NCBI RefSeq assembly: GCF_014268445.2 | Contig: NZ_CP077089.1 | Location: 2,721,501-2,785,500, forward strand | DNA: 64,000 nt | DNA from: Pseudomonas tensinigenes | GTDB taxonomy: Bacteria; Pseudomonadota; Gammaproteobacteria; Pseudomonadales; Pseudomonadaceae | Direction: 5' to 3' | Shown: piece by piece, positions 26,624-35,905 of the stretch | Numbering within the stretch: the first letter of the stretch is position 1 | How the letters are laid out: every line of letters starts with the position of its first letter | Made by a program: the position numbers and the translations under genes | Notes under the pieces: model-generated | Seen by the model: the letters and a program-made list of their open reading frames with translations, nothing else | The model's database searches: none | What the model was told of the DNA's origin: nothing

Positions 26624-27121
26624 TTAGCTGACAAGCTTGTTGGCGGCCATGTCCCAGGTCGACGCGGCGGTGCCTTCCTTGGTGCCATCGTCTTTCTGTG
26701 CGGTGAGTTCCCATTTGATCTTGGTGAAGTTCAGCGACAGGGTTTCCACCGGTTTGCCGCCGGTGCCGCCGCTGACGCTGACGTTGGAAATCACCACGTT
26801 GGTCAGGGTGTAGACGATGAAAGGCATCAACTGTCCGCTGCCCTCGGCGGCGTTGCGACCGATAGTGATGATGGCTTCGGGGATCGGTTTGCCGGCGCAG
26901 CAGTATTCGTTGAGTGACGGCGTCGAGCTGTCGATGAACTTGGTCAAGGTGAATTCGCCGACATGGGGTTTACCGGAGGTTCGCTCCGAGTTGCTGACAT
27001 CGTTGGTCACTTGCATCGCCACATTGTGGCTGTAGGACATGACTTCGATCTTGTCCGCAAAACCTTCGAGCAGGCTGTCGCCTTTGATATCGCCGCCGAG
27101 GTCGAGAATGATTGCATCCAT
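26624..27121 (-). CDS. hcp: Type VI secretion tube protein Hcp (TssD)
   Basis: 165 residues. Hcp hexamers stack to make the inner tube that carries effectors. The start MDAIILDLGGDIKGDS and the blocks DKIEVMSYSHNVAMQ, FTLTKFIDSSTP and EAIITIGRNA are typical of the family. A hairpin separates it from tssC upstream, and 74 bases lie between the two genes, which would allow hcp its own expression level. No C-terminal extension toxin is seen. Confidence 0.95.
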   Translation of the reverse strand: MDAIILDLGGDIKGDSLLEGFADKIEVMSYSHNVAMQVTNDVSNSERTSGKPHVGEFTLTKFIDSSTPSLNEYCCAGKPIPEAIITIGRNAAEGSGQLMPFIVYTLTNVVISNVSVSGGTGGKPVETLSLNFTKIKWELTAQKDDGTKEGTAASTWDMAANKLVS

Positions 27122-27161
27122 CGCTTGAAACTCCTGAAGGGTGTCGCGCTAGATAGAGAAA

Positions 27162-27187
27162 GCCCCCACCGCAGCTGCGGCGAGGGC
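27162..27187 (-). terminator. Hairpin between tssC and hcp (partial terminator or mRNA stabiliser)
   Basis: On the minus strand GCCCTCGCCGCA pairs with TGCGGTGGGGGC around a very short turn, nine bases after the tssC stop. It is followed by only a broken T-run (TTTCTCT). It could attenuate read-through or protect the 3' end of the tssB-tssC message. Confidence 0.5.
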
Positions 27188-27195
27188 AAAGCAGG

Positions 27196-28680
27196 TCAGG
27201 CAGCAACCGGTGGCGGCAAAGTCGCCACCAGGCGGATCGACGCGGTGAGCTCTTCGAGCTGGAAGTGCGGCCGCAGGAACACCGTCGCGCGGTAGGCGCC
27301 GGGCTTGCCGGCGACTTCGGTGACGTCCACGCGCGCTTCACGCAACGGGTACTGCGCCTTGATTTCCTGTGACGCGTTGTCGTTGATCAGCACGTAGTCG
27401 GCGATCCAGTTGTTGAGGTAGCTCTGCACGTTGTCGCGGGTCATGAAGCTGCCGACCTTGTCGCGCATGATCACCTTCAGGTAATGGGCGAAACGCGAGG
27501 CGGCAAGCACGTACGGCAGCATCGCCGAGATCCGCGCGTTGGCGTTGGCCTCATTGGTGTTGTAGACCTTGGATTTGTTGGTGGTCTGGCCGCCGAAGAA
27601 CACCGCGACGTCGCTGTTTTTCTTGTGGCACAGGGCGATGAAACCGAGGTCGTTAAGCTCTTTCTCGCGACGATCGGTGATCGCCACTTCGGTCGGGCAT
27701 TTCAGCGACAAATCGCCGGAGCTGGTGCGGAACGTATGCGCTGGCAGACCTTCCACCGCGCCGCCGCCTTCAGCGCCACGTATCGCCGCGCACCAGCCGT
27801 ACTTGGCGAAGGCTTCGGTGATGCGTTGCGACAGCGCCCACGCGGCATTGCCCCACAGGTATTTGCTGTGGTCGGTGCCGTTGACGTCTTCGACGTAGTT
27901 GATGCCTTCCACCGGCGAGGTGTCGGGGCCGTAGGGCAGACGCAGGAGGAAATGCGGCAGCACCAGAGACACGTAGCGCGAATCTTCGCTCTCGCGGAAC
28001 GAGCGCCACTTGATCAGCTCCTGGCTCTCGAACACCTTCGACAGATCACGCGGCACGGCCAGTTCGGTGAAGCTGTTCATGTCGAACAGGCGCGGGCTGG
28101 CGGCGGCGATGAACGGCGCATGCGCAGCAGCGGCAACGTTCGACAGTTTCTCCAGCAGGCCGATGTCCTGCGGGTGGCGGCCGAAGGTGTAGTCACCGAC
28201 CAGCAGGCTGAACGGATGGCCACCGAAGGTGCCGTATTCTTCTTCGTAGATTTTTTTGAACAGCGCGCTCTGGTCGAATTCGACGGCTTTTTCCAGGTCG
28301 TTCTGCAACTCTTTCTGCGTGACATTGAGCAGGCGCAGTTTCAGCCGCGTGCTGGTTTCGGTGTTCTGCACCAGCATGTGCAGACCGCGCCACGAGGCTT
28401 CGAGTTTCTGCAGATCGGGGTGGTGCAACACCTCGTTGAGCTGGGCGCTGATCAATTCGTCGATCTGGCTGATACGGTCGTTGATCATCGCCACGGTGTC
28501 CTTGTCGATGGCCATGCCTTCGTCGAGGACCTGAGTGGCGAACTCCGCGAGCATGTCGCGGGCGTAATCCTGCTGACTGTCATCGTGGGCCATGCGGCCT
28601 TCGGCGATGATTCGGTCAAGCAGCGACAAAGTCTCGGCTGCGGCGTTGTCGCTGGCTTGTTTCTGAGCTGAAGCGGGCAT
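27196..28680 (-). CDS. tssC: Type VI secretion sheath large subunit TssC
   Basis: 494 residues. TssC with TssB forms the contractile sheath. Conserved blocks include LEASWRGLHMLVQNTETSTR, LSNVAAAAHAPFIAAASPRL, FRESEDSRYVSLVLPHFLLR and the C-terminal ELTASIRLVATLP. The length fits the family. It begins 30 bases after the tssB stop. Confidence 0.95.
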   Translation of the reverse strand: MPASAQKQASDNAAAETLSLLDRIIAEGRMAHDDSQQDYARDMLAEFATQVLDEGMAIDKDTVAMINDRISQIDELISAQLNEVLHHPDLQKLEASWRGLHMLVQNTETSTRLKLRLLNVTQKELQNDLEKAVEFDQSALFKKIYEEEYGTFGGHPFSLLVGDYTFGRHPQDIGLLEKLSNVAAAAHAPFIAAASPRLFDMNSFTELAVPRDLSKVFESQELIKWRSFRESEDSRYVSLVLPHFLLRLPYGPDTSPVEGINYVEDVNGTDHSKYLWGNAAWALSQRITEAFAKYGWCAAIRGAEGGGAVEGLPAHTFRTSSGDLSLKCPTEVAITDRREKELNDLGFIALCHKKNSDVAVFFGGQTTNKSKVYNTNEANANARISAMLPYVLAASRFAHYLKVIMRDKVGSFMTRDNVQSYLNNWIADYVLINDNASQEIKAQYPLREARVDVTEVAGKPGAYRATVFLRPHFQLEELTASIRLVATLPPPVAA

Positions 28681-28710
28681 GGCGAATTCTCCCCTCGATT
28701 AAGTGGACGA

Positions 28711-29253
28711 TCAGGCTTGCGGTTCGGCCGGGGCCTCGGCGTCAGCGGCCGGGGTAGCGGTGTCCGGGCGGGCCGATTTGATTTCCTGCAGGCCTTCGGT
28801 GTTGGCGATCACGTCGCGCAACAGCTTGTCCAGGTCATCATTGCCGTCGAGTTTGGTTAGCAGATCGCGCAGGCGCTGGCGGGCCTCGAACAGGCGGCGC
28901 AGCGGGGTGACTTGCTCCACCACCTTGACAGGGTCGAAGTCATCGATGTGTTTGAAATTGAGCTCGATGTTGAGCTTGCTGTCGTCGCCGCTCAGGGTGT
29001 TGTTGACCTGCAGCGTGGCGCGCGGGCCGATCGAGGCGAGCACTTCGTTGAAGTTGTCGCGGTCGATTTCGGTAAAACGCCGGTCAGTCAGTTTTGCCAA
29101 TGGCTCAAGTGGCTTGCCCGACAGATCGGCAAGAATCCCGACCACCAGTGGCAGTTCCTTTTTCTCGATGGCGTTGCCGATTTCGACGTCGTAAGTGATT
29201 TGCACTCGGGGCGGGCGCACCCGGTCGAGCTTGTGCTGAGTACTTTCTGCCAT
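28711..29253 (-). CDS. tssB: Type VI secretion sheath small subunit TssB
   Basis: 180 residues from the ATG at 29253, which has GGAG nine bases upstream. Family blocks are RPPRVQITYDVEIGNA, LPLVVGILADLSGKP and DRDNFNEVLASIGPR. The N-terminus completes the TssC handshake in the sheath. First gene of the minus-strand T6SS arm, divergent from tssJ. The C-terminal 20 residues are Ala/Glu/Pro-rich. Confidence 0.95.
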   Translation of the reverse strand: MAESTQHKLDRVRPPRVQITYDVEIGNAIEKKELPLVVGILADLSGKPLEPLAKLTDRRFTEIDRDNFNEVLASIGPRATLQVNNTLSGDDSKLNIELNFKHIDDFDPVKVVEQVTPLRRLFEARQRLRDLLTKLDGNDDLDKLLRDVIANTEGLQEIKSARPDTATPAADAEAPAEPQA

Positions 29254-29480
29254 GACGGCGGACTCCGATGCGATGAGCGGGCGCAATGCATCGGGGAGGC
29301 CCGTTCATCGCTTTCCCTTGCTGGACCGTAGGTTAGAAAGGGAGGCAGATGACCTGTCGTTCCTTTGACAAACCTTCTTGATTCGGCTGTAGGAACCGAA
29401 CTACCCAAGACGCTAGAACAGGTCTATAAAAAAGCAAGCAAAAACATTTTTTGACAGGCTCGTGAAAAGGAAAATTCATT
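29254..29480. promoter_or_regulatory. Divergent promoter region of the two T6SS arms
   Basis: 227 bases separate tssB and tssJ and must contain both arm promoters. A TTGACA occurs at 29365 on the plus strand, with only a weak -10 (TGTAGG) 17 bases on. The segment from about 29400 is AT-rich. No sigma-54 type GG-N10-GC element was found by eye. Confidence 0.4.
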
Positions 29481-29927
29481 TTGCGTAGACGACTTTTTCT
29501 AACACTGCTGTTTGCGTCCCTGGCCGGTTGCTCCCTCTTCGGGCCGAGGGTGGACCTCGACAGCCTGACCCTCGACGTCGCGCCCAAAGCCAACGACGAC
29601 ACGCCGATTGCCGTGGATTTCATCGCGGTCGCCGACCCTGATCTGCTCAAGCAATTGTCCGGTATCAGCGCCAGTCAGTGGTTCGCCGGGCGCGAGCAGT
29701 ACCAGCGCGACTATCGTCAGTTGATGAGCGTGTGGGGACTGGAGCTGGTGCCGGGGCAATTCATCGACCGCCAACCCTTCCCGTTGGGGGGCAAGAAGGC
29801 CGCTGGACTTTTGGTCTTCGCCAGCTATAACACACCCGGAGCGCACCGATTACGCCTCGATGATCAACGCGAGGCATGGCTGAAATTCGACAGTCGCGAG
29901 ATGAATCTGGTCAGCCGGGAAAATTGA
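29481..29927 (+). CDS. tssJ: Type VI secretion outer-membrane lipoprotein TssJ
   Basis: 148 residues, starting at a TTG at 29481 with AAGGAAAA upstream; no in-frame ATG gives a signal peptide. The N-terminus (MRRRLFLTLLFASLAGC) has a lipobox LAGC, so Cys17 should be lipidated and the protein held in the outer membrane. There it anchors TssM from the periplasmic side. The later GLELVPGQFIDRQPFPLG is the usual TssJ loop region. First gene of the plus-strand arm. Confidence 0.9.
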   Translation: MRRRLFLTLLFASLAGCSLFGPRVDLDSLTLDVAPKANDDTPIAVDFIAVADPDLLKQLSGISASQWFAGREQYQRDYRQLMSVWGLELVPGQFIDRQPFPLGGKKAAGLLVFASYNTPGAHRLRLDDQREAWLKFDSREMNLVSREN

Positions 29928-29972
29928 AAACACCGCTCGCCGCCGGCTTGCGGCAGGGTCGAAAGGAGTCGT

Positions 29973-31304
29973 ATGAGTCTGCTACCTGACGCGGTTTGCT
30001 GGCACGAAGGCATGCAATTGCTGCCGCAGCATTTTCAGTTGCAAGGGCTGCGGGCCGAAGCGCTCGGTGCGCATCTGGCGCAAGCCTGCAACCCGTGGTT
30101 CTGGGGTGTCAGCCACATGGAATTCGACCCTTCGGCGCTGAGTGCCGGGGTGGTGCGGGTGGTGTCGCTGCAAGGGACGATGCCCGACGGCTTGCCCGTG
30201 GATTTGCAGGCCGGGATCGGGCCGACGCTGGAACTGGATGTCGGCGCGGCGATTGATGCCACCGACGATGCCACCGTTACCGTTTACCTGGCAATCAGCC
30301 CGATGTGGCGTGCCGGGCAATTGCTGCCGCTCAAGGGCCGGATGCAGTCGGTAGTGGGGGAGGCGTTGCCGGATCTCACCAGCGGTGAATTTCCCGAATC
30401 AATTACCGTGTGGCGACCCAATCCGCGTTTGTGCACGCAACTGAACAAAGCCGATTCAATCTGCCTGCCGCTGCTGAAAATCCGCAAGGAGGGTGGTGGA
30501 TTTCTGCCGTTGTCCTACACGCCACCGACGCCGATCCTGTTACCGGAATCCGCACTTGGCCGACGCATCGCCGGGCTCTGCGCGCGGGCACGGGAGAAAT
30601 GCCTGTTTCTCGGCGGTCGCTTGCGTCAGGCGCAGCAGGCCGGCAATCAGGACGACGCGCTGGAAATTCGCCGTCAGTTGACCGCGTTATGGGCGCGCCT
30701 GTCGGAAGTCGAAGGCGCACTGAACAGCCGCATCGCCCATCCGCAAACCCTTTATGTGCATCTGCTCGGACTGGCGGGCGCGTGGTCGGCGCTCGATCCG
30801 CTGGCCGGTGTGCCGGCGTTTGCCCCGCTGGATTTTGTCGAATTGCAGCGCGGTTACGACGCGGTGCTGCAATGGCTGGAAACCACCCTGGAAATGATTC
30901 GGGCCGGTTATCGCAGCCTGCCGTTCGAACGCAGTGAGCAGAGCTTCTCGATTCAGTTGCCGGAGGAGCAGCCGAGTCAGCGTCTGGTCATCGGTCTGCG
31001 CATGCCCAACGGTGCCAGCGAGCAAGCCGCGATCGACTGGTTGCGTGGCGCGATCATCGCATCGGCGCCGCACATTGCGCTGCTCAGCCGTCAGCGCATG
31101 AGCGGGTTATCCCATCAGGCCATGAGCCGCAGTGAGCAGGTTGCCTACAGCGTCGGCGAAGACACGCGCCTGTTTGTGATCACTGCCGCAGGCGCGTGGT
31201 TCGATGCGCAACTGCCGCTGATGATTGCTGCGCCGGCGGCGAAGCTGACCAGCAGTCCATGGCAAGTGGTGCTGTTTATCGCCCAGAACAATGAAAGTGC
31301 CTGA
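29973..31304 (+). CDS. tssK: Type VI secretion baseplate/adaptor protein TssK
   Basis: 443 residues, ATG after GAAAGGAG. TssK connects the baseplate to the membrane complex. The signature N-terminus VCWHEGMQLLPQHFQLQGLR is present, as are the shoulder-domain strand pattern and the C-terminal TssL-binding head (YSVGEDTRLFVITAAGAWFD). It sits between tssJ (45 bases) and tssL (18 bases). Confidence 0.95.
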   Translation: MSLLPDAVCWHEGMQLLPQHFQLQGLRAEALGAHLAQACNPWFWGVSHMEFDPSALSAGVVRVVSLQGTMPDGLPVDLQAGIGPTLELDVGAAIDATDDATVTVYLAISPMWRAGQLLPLKGRMQSVVGEALPDLTSGEFPESITVWRPNPRLCTQLNKADSICLPLLKIRKEGGGFLPLSYTPPTPILLPESALGRRIAGLCARAREKCLFLGGRLRQAQQAGNQDDALEIRRQLTALWARLSEVEGALNSRIAHPQTLYVHLLGLAGAWSALDPLAGVPAFAPLDFVELQRGYDAVLQWLETTLEMIRAGYRSLPFERSEQSFSIQLPEEQPSQRLVIGLRMPNGASEQAAIDWLRGAIIASAPHIALLSRQRMSGLSHQAMSRSEQVAYSVGEDTRLFVITAAGAWFDAQLPLMIAAPAAKLTSSPWQVVLFIAQNNESA

Positions 31305-31322
31305 TCACACAAGGAACGCCGT

Positions 31323-32087
31323 ATGTCGCAGGGAAGTGCCGCAAGCCTTGGGTTGCAGGACGCACCGTTGAGCAGCGCGTTCCGCCAGACCTGGCAGCAA
31401 TGGCAACAGGATTGGGTGCAATTGCCCAAGGACAGCGAGGACGAAGCGGCGCTGGTCGAGACCGTTGTCGAACTCTCGACGCAGGCTTCGCAGCGATTGT
31501 GGCGCACGGCCTATTCGCGGGTCGGCGATTCGGCGACCGAACAGGTCAAGGCATTGGTATATGCATTTGTCGCGCTGGTCGACGAAACCCTGCTGTTCAC
31601 GCCATGGCCCGGCCAAGCGGCGTGGCAGGAAAAACCCTTGGAGTCGCGTCTGTATTCCAGCCGTCAGGCGGGCGAACGAGTACCCGCAGCGATTCAAACC
31701 TTGCTCGAAGAACAGCAGCCGACCACTCGCGATCTGGCCAACGTGTACCTGCAGTGTCTGATCCTCGGTTTCCATGGCCGTCTGCGCGGTGAACACAGTC
31801 AGGCGCAATTGGAGAAATGGCGGTTGGCGCTGTACAACCTGGCCTGGCAAGACGAAGCCAGTTACGCCGATGTCAGTCAGCGCCTGGTGCAGCCCTCACA
31901 AACACCGGTGCTGCAACTGCCGGTGCGCACGGCGCTGCCGGATGGCTTTCGTCTGGCACTGGGTATTCTGGCGATGGTGCTGTTGTTGACCGCGCTGGGG
32001 CATTGGTTGTGGCGGGACATCGGCCAGGAGTTGGCGCCGGCACTGCAAAGCGGCGATAGGGTGAGTGCGCCGGAGCAAGCCTCATGA
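31323..32087 (+). CDS. tssL: Type VI secretion inner-membrane protein TssL (DotU/IcmH)
   Basis: 254 residues. The cytoplasmic hook domain shows the DotU pattern (VYAFVALVDETLLFTPWPGQ, then LYSSRQAGERVPAAI and LGFHGRLRGE). A single C-terminal transmembrane helix (FRLALGILAMVLLLTALGHW) ends the protein, with a short periplasmic tail. There is no peptidoglycan-binding OmpA domain, so cell-wall anchoring would have to come from elsewhere. It overlaps tssM by four bases (ATGA). Confidence 0.93.
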   Translation: MSQGSAASLGLQDAPLSSAFRQTWQQWQQDWVQLPKDSEDEAALVETVVELSTQASQRLWRTAYSRVGDSATEQVKALVYAFVALVDETLLFTPWPGQAAWQEKPLESRLYSSRQAGERVPAAIQTLLEEQQPTTRDLANVYLQCLILGFHGRLRGEHSQAQLEKWRLALYNLAWQDEASYADVSQRLVQPSQTPVLQLPVRTALPDGFRLALGILAMVLLLTALGHWLWRDIGQELAPALQSGDRVSAPEQAS

Positions 32088-35000
32088 GCCCGCTGACGAT
32101 CGTTGCGTGGGGTATCGCGTTGCTGTTGTTGCTGGTGATCATCGTGGTGGCGGTGTGGTGGTTGCGCACCCAGAGTGGCGCAGCGATCCGCAGTTTCTAT
32201 GCCTCCGTGCGCCATATGGAGCGCGACCAGGGCAATCTCGACCGCTATCAGATGCCATGGTTGCTGATGCTCGGCGACGAAGTCCAAGGCACGCAACTGG
32301 TCACAGAATGGCGCCTGCAACCGACCGATAAACCGGCGTGGTTCGGTCGCTGGTGGTCGGACCCCGAAGGGGCTGTGCTGGTGGTGCCGCAAGCATTGTT
32401 TCTGCCGGACGACGGCATGCACTTGCAACGCGGCAGCTGGTGGCGGCTGCTCGGCCTGATCCTGCGGCTGCGCAGTAAACGGCCGCTGGACGCAGTGGTC
32501 TGGACGGTGCCAGTCAGTCGTCTAAGTAATCTCGAACAGGCAACTCAGTTGGGTCTGGCCGCGCGTCGGCGCTTTATCGACCTGCTGCAACGCTTCGGGC
32601 TTAGTGTCCCGGTGTATGTGATTGTCACCGGGCTTGAGGAATTGCCGGGGGTTCAGGATCTGATCAGCGCCTTGCCGCAAGAGGCGCGCGAAGCTACGTT
32701 GGGCTGGTCGTCACCCTATGCGCGCGATGCTGTCTGGCAAGGCCAGTGGAGCGATCAGGCGCTGGATCGTCTGCACCGTGCGGTGGCCGAAGCGGTGATT
32801 GAAATTGGCACCTTGTCCGGGCAGTTGAGTGCGGATCTGTATGCCTTGCCGGATCGTCTGGAAACCTTGCGGCGCGGTTTGCAGAACGTGTTGGAGCCGG
32901 TGTTTCAGGGCAATGCGCAAGGTGAGGCACCGTGTTTTCGTGGTGTGTATTTCACCGCCAATGTGGCCGGGGAGGATGCGCAGGACGGGTTTTCCGTGGA
33001 TGACAGCGGCTTGCAGCGCAGCGCCTTTGCCCGACAGCTGTGGCGCCAGCGACTGGTCGGTGAGCGTGGTCTGGCGCACGGCGTACCGCGCCTGTTGCGT
33101 CTGCGTCAGCGTTGGCAGCGGCTGACTGCCGGGATCGCGCTGGTCGTCGGGGTGGTCTGGGCGGTGGCGATGCTGTGGGTCTGGCATGCGTCGGTCAAGG
33201 ATGCTCACGAACTGGCGCGGCAGATGCAGGGCGCGCAAAAGGGCTACGTGGCGATCAGCGATGAAGCGCAGCGGGTCGACTCGACCCGGCGCAATGTGCA
33301 GACCTTCTGGCGCGTACTGGAACGCGCGCCGCACTGGAGCTTTGTCTCGCTGGTGTTCCCGACGTCGTGGTTTTCCTCGCTCGACAATCAGCTCGAGCAG
33401 GAAGTCTTGCAATCCACCCAGCGTCATATGGTGGTGCCGCTGCATGACCTGCTGAACGCGGAGCTTACGCAGATCAAGGCGATCCGCAGCACCGACCGGC
33501 GCAGCAGTGTCGAAAGCGACGACCCGGCGCAGTGGCAGAACTATCTGAAGGCGACCGATCTGGTGGATCGGGCACTGCGATTGGAGCAGCAGAATCAGCT
33601 GTTCAATCAGCTGCAAAACAATCAACGCGCGCCACTGGACGACCTGGTGCAACTGAGCAACACCGCGCTGTCGCTGAACCTCAACACCGGCACCTTGCCC
33701 TACGCGAACTTCTACAATCGGTTGCTGGTGACGGGCGAAGACGGCAGCTTGCCGGCACTCGACCTGAGCGTCGACCGGCCGCTGATCGTCAGCAACTTTT
33801 CCGGATTGACGCAACGCTGGCTGGATCAATATTTCCTCGCCGACAACTTTGTCAGCAAGGCCGGTTACCTCAAGTTGCACCTGGATCAACTGGAGGCCGG
33901 CAGTGGCAACAGCCTGGGCGAGCTCGAAGAGCTGACTGCGCTGGTCGACGATCTGCAAGCGGCGATTGCCCTGACCAATGCAACGTGGAGCCGTGGCAAA
34001 GGCCAGGAATTGGTGCCGGGTTATGGTGACTTTCTCGCCAAAGTGGGCAAGAGCACATTGTTGGGCGCGCAAGTCCAACAAGACCTCGACACGCAAGCGT
34101 CACGCTTGCAGCAGAGTTTCCGCGATCAATGGATCGCCCAGGTCGGCTCCCGGGACAATTTGCTGGTACAGCAAGTCAGCGGGCAATTGGCGTTGCAAGA
34201 GCAAGTGGTGAAACTCGATAACGCGATACAGGCGCTGTTCAAGCGCGACTTCGTTTCGGTCGCCCTGCGTGCCAGCGAAGACAACGTCAATATGCAAGGC
34301 CAGACCGTAGACGGTGATGACCTCAATGAATCGCTGAAATATTTCGCCGACTACAACAGCTACATCGCCGAAGAACTGCCTCGCATTCCACCGGACTATC
34401 GCGTTGCGGTGCTCAAAGCCGCCGAGCGTGCCGCCGCCCAGGCGATGTGGTTGAGCCTCAAGGATCACAACGATCAGGCGCATCCTTACGCTGTGTTCAA
34501 TGTGCAGGCCGAGCAAGCCATGGCCCTGCAAAAGGCTTTCGTCGAGGTGCATCGCGCGGATCTCGCCACGCGTCTGCAAACGGCGCTCAACCGCCGCGCC
34601 ATGGCGCAGCTTATTGGTGGTCTGGATGAAATCACCGCGCAACCACTGTTCGGCGGACGGGCCGAGATCAGCCAGTGGGACGGCTCGAAAAACCTCGGTC
34701 TGGAACTGTTCGGCGCCAGCGACGTGCAGGATCTGAAACTGAGCCTAAAGCAGCAGTTCAACACCATGCTCGGCATTACTGAGCGGCGGACGTCATCGTT
34801 GCAGTGGCTGACAACGCAGCAAGCCAATCTGTCGGCACTGGATTACGAGCGCGTGACGCAGTTCAGTGCGCTCAACGACGAACTGCGCAAATACAAAGAG
34901 GCCAACCCGGCCAGTTCGCCGGCACAGATCGAGCAACTGGTCAGCCGCGATTTCGTCGAGATGGACGTCAATTCCTGCCTGCAAATGTTGCAGACCGCCA

Positions 35001-35905
35001 ACGTCGCCGGCGGACGCGGCACGTTGGCGATGCGCGCGGTTGAGTTGCAGCAGGAGGCCATGCAGCGTTGCCAGATGCTGCAAGTGCAACAGGCCGCTGC
35101 GGCGTGGAATGAGCTGGCCAACTACTTCAATCAATATCTGGCGGATCGTTTTCCGTTCGCCAACGGCGTGCAGATGCAGGATGCCGATCCGGCGCGGGTT
35201 GAATATTTTCTGCAACTGATCGACAAGAAACTGCCGGTCGCGCAGGCCGGCCTTGCCACCAACCAGACCCCGGAGCGCCTGGCCGCGACGGACTTTCTCA
35301 ATCGCCTGAAGCAGGCCAGCACTTGGCTGACACCGCTGTTCGTGCGTGACAAGAGCGGCATCCTTGGCGTCGAGCTGGACGTGCGCTGGCGCACCGATCG
35401 CGATGATGAACTGGGCGCCGATCAGGTGATTGCCTGGGGCTTGCTCGCCGGCAATCAGCAAATCAACTATCCGGCAGCCGAGCAGCCGAACCTGCGCTGG
35501 ATGGTCGGCCAGCCTGTCCGCCTGACCCTGCGCTGGGCGCGTAACGGCAAGGAGCGGCCGGTCAATGATCCACTGCAACCGAATCTGGTGGTGCGTGATC
35601 TGGAGGCCGGTTGGGAGTACGGCGGGCCATGGTCATTGCTGCGCCTGATGCGCGCGCATTTCTCGGTGCAACGTCAGCCAAACGTGGATTACACCGATTT
35701 CCCGCTGACGTTGCGTTTACCCGTGACCGGGGCGCCGGACAGCGTCACCAGCGACTTCACGCGAATGTTCGTGCGCCTGTCGCTGATGAGCCAGGGCTCG
35801 AAACTGCCGCTGTCGATCGCGCCGTTGCCAACCCGCGCGCCGCGTTCGCCGTTTCAGGTGACCGGCAGCACCGCCGCCCTTGAATCGCAGAAGGAAGACT
35901 TGTGA
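32084..35905 (+). CDS. tssM: Type VI secretion inner-membrane protein TssM (IcmF)
   Basis: 1273 residues. One transmembrane helix lies at the extreme N-terminus (LLLLVIIVVAVWWL) and another near residue 355 (GIALVVGVVWAVAMLWVW). The large periplasmic C-terminal part (about 375-1273) would contact TssJ. In the cytoplasmic NTPase-like segment the place of the Walker A motif (usually GPPGSGKT) reads LMLGDEVQGTQ, without the Lys-Thr pair. ATP binding is therefore doubtful. Overlaps tssL and tssA by four bases each. Confidence 0.93.
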   Translation: MSPLTIVAWGIALLLLLVIIVVAVWWLRTQSGAAIRSFYASVRHMERDQGNLDRYQMPWLLMLGDEVQGTQLVTEWRLQPTDKPAWFGRWWSDPEGAVLVVPQALFLPDDGMHLQRGSWWRLLGLILRLRSKRPLDAVVWTVPVSRLSNLEQATQLGLAARRRFIDLLQRFGLSVPVYVIVTGLEELPGVQDLISALPQEAREATLGWSSPYARDAVWQGQWSDQALDRLHRAVAEAVIEIGTLSGQLSADLYALPDRLETLRRGLQNVLEPVFQGNAQGEAPCFRGVYFTANVAGEDAQDGFSVDDSGLQRSAFARQLWRQRLVGERGLAHGVPRLLRLRQRWQRLTAGIALVVGVVWAVAMLWVWHASVKDAHELARQMQGAQKGYVAISDEAQRVDSTRRNVQTFWRVLERAPHWSFVSLVFPTSWFSSLDNQLEQEVLQSTQRHMVVPLHDLLNAELTQIKAIRSTDRRSSVESDDPAQWQNYLKATDLVDRALRLEQQNQLFNQLQNNQRAPLDDLVQLSNTALSLNLNTGTLPYANFYNRLLVTGEDGSLPALDLSVDRPLIVSNFSGLTQRWLDQYFLADNFVSKAGYLKLHLDQLEAGSGNSLGELEELTALVDDLQAAIALTNATWSRGKGQELVPGYGDFLAKVGKSTLLGAQVQQDLDTQASRLQQSFRDQWIAQVGSRDNLLVQQVSGQLALQEQVVKLDNAIQALFKRDFVSVALRASEDNVNMQGQTVDGDDLNESLKYFADYNSYIAEELPRIPPDYRVAVLKAAERAAAQAMWLSLKDHNDQAHPYAVFNVQAEQAMALQKAFVEVHRADLATRLQTALNRRAMAQLIGGLDEITAQPLFGGRAEISQWDGSKNLGLELFGASDVQDLKLSLKQQFNTMLGITERRTSSLQWLTTQQANLSALDYERVTQFSALNDELRKYKEANPASSPAQIEQLVSRDFVEMDVNSCLQMLQTANVAGGRGTLAMRAVELQQEAMQRCQMLQVQQAAAAWNELANYFNQYLADRFPFANGVQMQDADPARVEYFLQLIDKKLPVAQAGLATNQTPERLAATDFLNRLKQASTWLTPLFVRDKSGILGVELDVRWRTDRDDELGADQVIAWGLLAGNQQINYPAAEQPNLRWMVGQPVRLTLRWARNGKERPVNDPLQPNLVVRDLEAGWEYGGPWSLLRLMRAHFSVQRQPNVDYTDFPLTLRLPVTGAPDSVTSDFTRMFVRLSLMSQGSKLPLSIAPLPTRAPRSPFQVTGSTAALESQKEDL

